Shown piece by piece: positions 19,101 to 22,688 of a DNA stretch of 22,688 bases (within the stretch, counting starts at the first letter, position 1; every line of letters starts with the position of its first letter). This DNA comes from Micractinium sp. NFX-FRZ (taxonomy: Eukaryota > Chlorophyta > Trebouxiophyceae > Chlorellales > Chlorellaceae): assembly GCA_029339195.1 (NCBI GenBank), contig JAPTJF010000663.1, positions 1 to 22,688 of the forward strand. The letters run 5' to 3'. The notes under the pieces were generated by a model. That model had not been told where the DNA came from. It was given only the letters and a program-made list of their open reading frames with translations, and did not search any database. Both the position numbers and the translations under genes were made by a program.

Positions 19101-19587
19101 GCTGCAGCAGCAGGCCTGCTACCTGCCCTGCACAGACGACGGGCTGCCCGTGATCGGGCGGGTGCCCGGGCTGGAGAACGCCTACGTGGCGACAGGTCAG
19201 CAGGGGCAGCGGGTGCCAACGGTGCCTCCCGGGTGGCTGGGCTCGCCGGGTTAGCCTGGGCAGCCAGGGCAGGTGCATCGCACCACCCGAGTTGCTGCGG
19301 CTCAGTGCTGCCCACTGCAGGCCGCTGATATGTGTGGCCCCTACGGTGTGTGGCCCCTCCCCTCCTCGTCCCTACCCACCACACCCCACCCACCCCACCG
19401 CCCGCCCCGCCCCGCCTCGCCCTGTCGTGCTGCCTGCGCAGGCCACAGCTGCTGGGGCATCCTGAATGCGCCGGCCACTGGAGAGGCGCTGGCGGAGCTG
19501 ATCGTCGATGGGGCGGCAAAGAGCAGCGACCTGCGGCCGTTCGACCCAGCACGCTTTGCGCGGCAGGCGGCGGGCTCCGTGGCGTAG
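16123..19587 (+). CDS. DAO-family FAD-dependent oxidoreductase
   Basis: Nine exons join in phase: 16123-16399, 16590-16742, 16909-17027, 17422-17605, 17801-17936, 18213-18267, 18549-18665, 19081-19195 and 19442-19587, giving 433 aa. Residues about 52-81 form the FAD-binding fold (VLVVGGGVIGASCAYFLSTK, then PIVLEA, with the G-x-G-x2-G loop at 57-62). The segment SGKAGGFLALDWCDSSPVGP places it with the plant/fungal DAO branch that includes yeast Tda3-type proteins. The C-terminal FAD/substrate part reads TDDGLPVIGRVPGLENAYVA then TGHSCWGILNAPATGEALAE, typical of the DAO fold. The substrate is unknown; family members oxidise amines or amino acids. The first 49 residues are Ser/Ala/Arg-rich and precede a second Met (M50, MAQVLVVGG), so they may be an organelle transit peptide or the true start may be M50. 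Exon 3 has a triple CAGCAGCAG acceptor. Intron 3 contains a degenerate copy of the head of exon 4. Confidence 0.87.
17266..17308 (+). repeat. Frameshifted copy of the start of DAO exon 4
   Basis: CTCAG followed by GTTCACCACGAGCTC at 17266 repeats the acceptor and head of exon 4 (CTCAG, GTTCACCCCGAGCTC at 17422), continuing through GCGCTGCTTGCCAAGGC. Over about 42 nt there are two substitutions and one inserted base. The copy lies 156 bp upstream in intron 3 and would shift the frame if used. Confidence 0.85.
18271..18400 (+). repeat. About 80-bp tandem duplication in DAO intron 6
   Basis: GCTGCTCTCTC followed by CCTGCACCG occurs at 18272 and 18352, and CCCTCTGCTG at 18307 and 18385, so the intron start is an imperfect duplication with 78-80 bp spacing. 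Confidence 0.65.
18718..18823 (+). repeat. 70-bp tandem duplication in DAO intron 7
   Basis: Segments 18718-18755 and 18788-18823 align imperfectly: CTGGCA...CTGCTGAG...GAGCAGCAG in both. They also resemble the head of exon 8 (GCAGAGCTGCTGCAGCAGCA), but the low-complexity CAG content makes that weaker. Confidence 0.55.
18948..19060 (+). repeat. 75-bp-spaced duplication in DAO intron 7
   Basis: A 37-nt stretch beginning TCACCCACCGCTCTGCCCCT at 18948 recurs at 19023 with two mismatches, just before the exon 8 acceptor. Confidence 0.8.
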
Positions 19588-20532
19588 TGCCTCCTGACCT
19601 CCCTCTCACTGTTTGTCTCTTTCTCTGCCTTGGTTTGACGCACCCAGCATGAAGTCAGTTCATTCAGCCATCAAACAACGGTTAAAATTGGCCAAATTTC
19701 ACTTCCTGACACTGCTCGCCCTTCCGGCTCCAGCTCCATGCATGCTCGACGCCCGCCACTGTGCAGTGCCCCTTCAACTCCTTTGCTTCTAAATCCTTCC
19801 CTCCGCTTCAAGCTGGCTCTTGGGGGCCTCGTCGCAAGTTACAACGAGGAGAACATGCTGTTCACAATTCAGCCCAGGCAAAAGACAGCAAGCTGTCGCT
19901 GGGCAACGGCGGGCCCTCCCGCCGCTGCCACACCCCTGTTGCCTTAGCCTCAGCCGCACCTGCTGTGCCCATCGTGGTGTGCTGCACCCCTCGGGCCGTC
20001 GGGCCTGGTCCACGGGCGCTCCAAGGCTAGCTGGCAGGTTGGGGTGTGCGCAGCTCGCCCACCTAGTCGGTGGCGCCATTCGTGTAGCAGAGCAGTCCCC
20101 CCCTACAGACTGACCCCATCGATTACTTTCGGCTAATTACGAGAGCCACATCGAAGCCGCGTTTCACCTATGCTAAGCACGGCACGGTGACAGCCCCCCA
20201 AGAGGAATCAGCCGCTGCCATCGCCCCATTTCGTGTCGAGCGACTGCACGCTGTGAAACCGCCCCTTCCAAGGCCACCCCAGGCCACAGGTGGGCCACAA
20301 AACCACTCTCACGAATCCAGCCCTTCCAACCTGGGGGGCGGCAGGCCCTACCCCATCCCTCCCCCTTCCCACAACACTCGCCCCCAGCACGCCCCTCCTC
20401 GGGGCCCCGCCTCCCGCCCCCACCTCCCCCCCGCAGGCCCTCCCCCACCCGCCTCCTGCCCGCGCGTGTCGCCCAGTCCTCACCTGCCGCCCGACTGCCG
20501 CCGCCACTGCCGCCGCCGCCGCTGCCGCCAAC
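19588..20532. promoter_or_regulatory. DAO 3' end and hexose transporter promoter/5' UTR
   Basis: No exon is supported in these 945 bp. A short AT-richer patch lies at about 19675-19705 after the DAO stop; I found no plus-strand TGTAA there. The last 200 bp before the transporter ATG are strongly pyrimidine-rich (about 20325-20470), as expected of a long 5' leader. Confidence 0.4.
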
Positions 20533-22443
20533 ATGGCTGGGGGTGGTGTTGTCCTCAACCGAGCCTCCGTGGCACATGTGGAGGAGTACCACGGCCGCCT
20601 GACATGGTGGGTTCCAACTCCTCATGTGCCTTGCCCATCGCTGGGCTCAGTTGGGGCGAGGTGGGGTTCACCTGATGCTTTCCAAGAGGGGCCACGGCAC
20701 CGGGTTGTGTAGTGCCGAAACGAGCCACTGTGGCCCTGTAGGCAAGTACCGTGGTTTGCCTGGGTTGCACTAATGAAGAACAAATTGTGCAGCCCCAGGG
20801 GGTGAGGTTGGTGACAGCTCGACGACACTAGTAGGCCAAGAGGCCCGGTGTCCTACCAGCCAGCCGGTGCATGGTCGAGCTGATGCACCTGCAACCCCCT
20901 CAAGGGGCCTACTTTGGTGAAGGCAATGCACGCATCCCCTCTGCCTGTTGCTTCGAATGTGATTTGATGATGTGTGGAGGATCTCCGCAGTGCCGCAGCC
21001 ATTTGCCTGTGCGGCTGCCGCCCTCCCCACGGCTATAGCGCTCCCAACCCGACTTTGAAGATTGCCTACTGGCGGCCGCCCAGGTCAGCCGGGTTCAAGC
21101 GCAAGGGCACCTACTTAATGGCTTTCTTTCTTTCCTTTCCACCTTCCTTTCTTCCTCCCGCAGGTATGTGATCATGGTGGCTGCCGTGGCCGCCGCTGGC
21201 GGCCTGCTCTTCGGGTGAGAGCCGCCCGCCTAGCCGCCCGCCGCCGCCTGGCTGCAACCCCTGCCACTGCGCTGTGCCGCTGATGCCATCTGCCGATGCC
21301 TGCCGCTCACGCTGTCGCCGCCTTTGGCCTCCAACTGTGCTTTGGCTTCCGACAGCCCCGCTGCGCCCCTACCTGCCTGCTCTGCCCCCCTGCAGGTATG
21401 ATATCGGTGAGTCACCGCCGCCCGCTGGCTGCCGTGCCGACGCGCACCGCGCAGCAGCCCCACCATTCCGCCCCTTTCTCCCATCCTACCCGGACACTCC
21501 GCCGCCCGGCCTCCTGTTACCCCTGCACTGCACTGCACTGCCCGGGCCCAACCCCGTCCTCCACCCCACTTCATTTCGAGCCTGCCTCCCGCTCCTGCCC
21601 TGCCCTGCTCTGCCTGCATTGTATCCTGCCCAGTCCTGCCCCCCCCCGCCCGCACTTCGACGGTGCCAGTCTGCCACCACCCACGTAGCCAGCGCACACT
21701 GCTTTTGATCAATCAAGCAATCAATCAATTACATTTCAAGTCCACGGGGGGCTCAGCAGCATGGCCATGAAACCTGCGGCAGCAGACAGGGGGCGCCAGG
21801 GTGCCGCCGCGGGGCATCACACATCGACCCACGCCCAGAGGCGCTACCGCCTGCTTCTTTCTTCTCGCCTGATCTCTTCTCACCTGATCTCTTTCCCGCC
21901 TCCCTCAACAGGCGTGACGGGCGGTGTCGAGGCAATGGAGGCCTTCCAGCTCAAGGCAAGCCGCTTGTCTGTTTGTGATTATTTTGATGGGGTGCCTCGG
22001 TTTGGGATCCCATACCTCCGCTGCCTTCGTCAACCCACGCCCAACGGCGGTTATATCGCGTCGTCTTGTCCCTCTCTCTTTGGTTTGGGGCGTGCCAGGC
22101 CGCATGCCCGGCAGGGGGGCTCGGGAAGCCGAGGCGCAACCCGCTTTCCTTTCTGCTCGGCGTGCCGGTGCCAAGACAGCGTGCTTGCTGGTGCTGGGCC
22201 ACGGCTGCCCTCCCCTGCTGGCGCCTGCGCCTCGGGACACCTTGCTACAGAAAGGGTCGACTCGGAGCCGAGATGCCGATGCGTATTTGTCAGCAGCGCA
22301 CACTTTCCTCCCTTTCCGGACTCGCATTTCTTCCCTTCCCCCTCAACTCCTTCGACACCTGCCCCCCTTTCCTGCCTGCAGTTCTTTCCGGAAGTTTACG
22401 AGCGCCACCACGGTCCCGAGGCCCAGACCACGGACCCCTACTG
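20533..22443 (+). CDS. Hexose/H+ symporter (HUP type), 5' part
   Basis: Five exons join in phase: 20533-20606, 21164-21214, 21396-21406, 21912-21955 and 22382-22443, encoding the first 80 residues plus two bases of a sugar porter. The start MAGGGVV, the first membrane segment (YVIMVAAVAAAGGLLFGYDI), GVTGGVEAMEAF, KFFPEVYERH and the DPYC that closes the first outer loop follow the Chlorella HUP plan closely. These proteins import glucose together with protons across the plasma membrane. Exon 3 is only 11 nt (G, TAT, GAT, ATC, G) and is required to give GYDIG. Intron 4 starts with GC (AAG before GCAAGC). The following exon, expected to continue with the LQLF-type region before TM2, was not found before the window ends, so about 450 residues are missing. 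Which HUP paralogue it is cannot be decided from this part. Confidence 0.87.
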
Positions 22444-22622
22444 GTGCGCCCCGCCAGCCATGCCCGCCGCCGCAGCGCAGCAGCGCCTGCAGCCGCCTCG
22501 TTCTGCTTGCTCCACCGGGCTGTCGCTACCCCTCCCTGAGACTGCCTCACCTGCACCCTCCATCTTGCAGCATCGTGCATGCTTCCTGTGTGCCTCCTTG
22601 CTGGGAGAGGATGCAGGCACAG
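22444..22622 (+). other. Start of hexose transporter intron 5
   Basis: It begins with the donor GTGCGC. A TTGCAG acceptor at 22565-22570 would continue in phase as IVHASCVP, but this does not resemble the family, so I treat the whole stretch as intron. Confidence 0.5.

Positions 22623-22688
<66 letters not shown>
22623..22688. repeat. Poly(C) run, 66 nt, to the window edge
   Basis: The last 66 bases are all C and the run may continue past the window. Such a homopolymer is exceptional; it may be a sequencing or assembly artefact inside the transporter intron. Confidence 0.95.

Noticed and set aside
21085..21105. tRNA-like GGGTTCAAGC
   Set aside because: The flanks cannot form a T-stem or an acceptor stem.
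22571..22620. Candidate exon 6 of the hexose transporter
   Set aside because: It continues in phase, but IVHASCVPPCWERM does not resemble the conserved loop and TM2 of sugar porters.
1..22688. CRISPR array, insertion sequence or viral gene
   Set aside because: No spaced direct repeats of CRISPR type, no transposase motif, no terminal inverted repeats around a gene and no virus-like protein were seen. The repeats present are intronic tandem duplications.

Overview
The window looks like nuclear DNA from a GC-rich green alga of the Chlorella group (Trebouxiophyceae). Genes are cut into many short exons whose phases join exactly. Several genes are followed by TGTAA, the usual green-algal poly(A) signal. 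The last gene starts like the Chlorella HUP hexose/H+ symporters. The species was not determined. Exon models were built by hand from splice sites, phase continuity and family resemblance; none was tested against RNA.

Seven genes can be reconstructed. From left to right: a small secreted cysteine-rich protein (minus, 3547-2315, 4 exons, 195 aa); a PEX11 peroxisomal membrane-shaping protein (minus, 6783-4079, 8 exons, 251 aa); an ankyrin-repeat protein (plus, 7056-8354, 4 exons, 209 aa); an equilibrative nucleoside transporter (ENT/SLC29) family protein (minus, 13184-8869, 10 exons, 618 aa); an AVEN-like RGG protein (minus, 15634-13712, 4 exons, 403 aa); a DAO-family FAD-dependent oxidoreductase (plus, 16123-19587, 9 exons, 433 aa); and the 5' part of a hexose transporter (plus, from 20533, 5 exons seen). 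PEX11/ankyrin and AVEN/DAO are divergent pairs with short shared promoter regions (272 and 488 bp). Ankyrin/ENT is a convergent pair. The first 2.3 kb holds only a coiled-coil-coding scrap that may be a decayed gene. The window ends in a run of 66 C that is probably an assembly or sequencing artefact.

The genes do not form a single pathway. They are housekeeping and transport functions: peroxisome division, nucleoside transport, sugar import, redox metabolism and RNA/cell-cycle regulation. No mobile element, CRISPR array, tRNA, rRNA or virus-like gene was recognised.

The most unusual feature is how the introns are built. Many contain local tandem duplications with 28-156 bp spacing. In three genes (PEX11, AVEN-like, DAO) the beginning of a real exon is present a second time, degenerate, 108-156 bp upstream in the preceding intron. 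In the AVEN-like gene that copy is still in frame and differs from the real exon mostly by synonymous changes. Also notable are three GC-AG introns out of about 38, an 11-nt microexon in the hexose transporter, and a nested hairpin around a 5' splice site of the AVEN-like gene.
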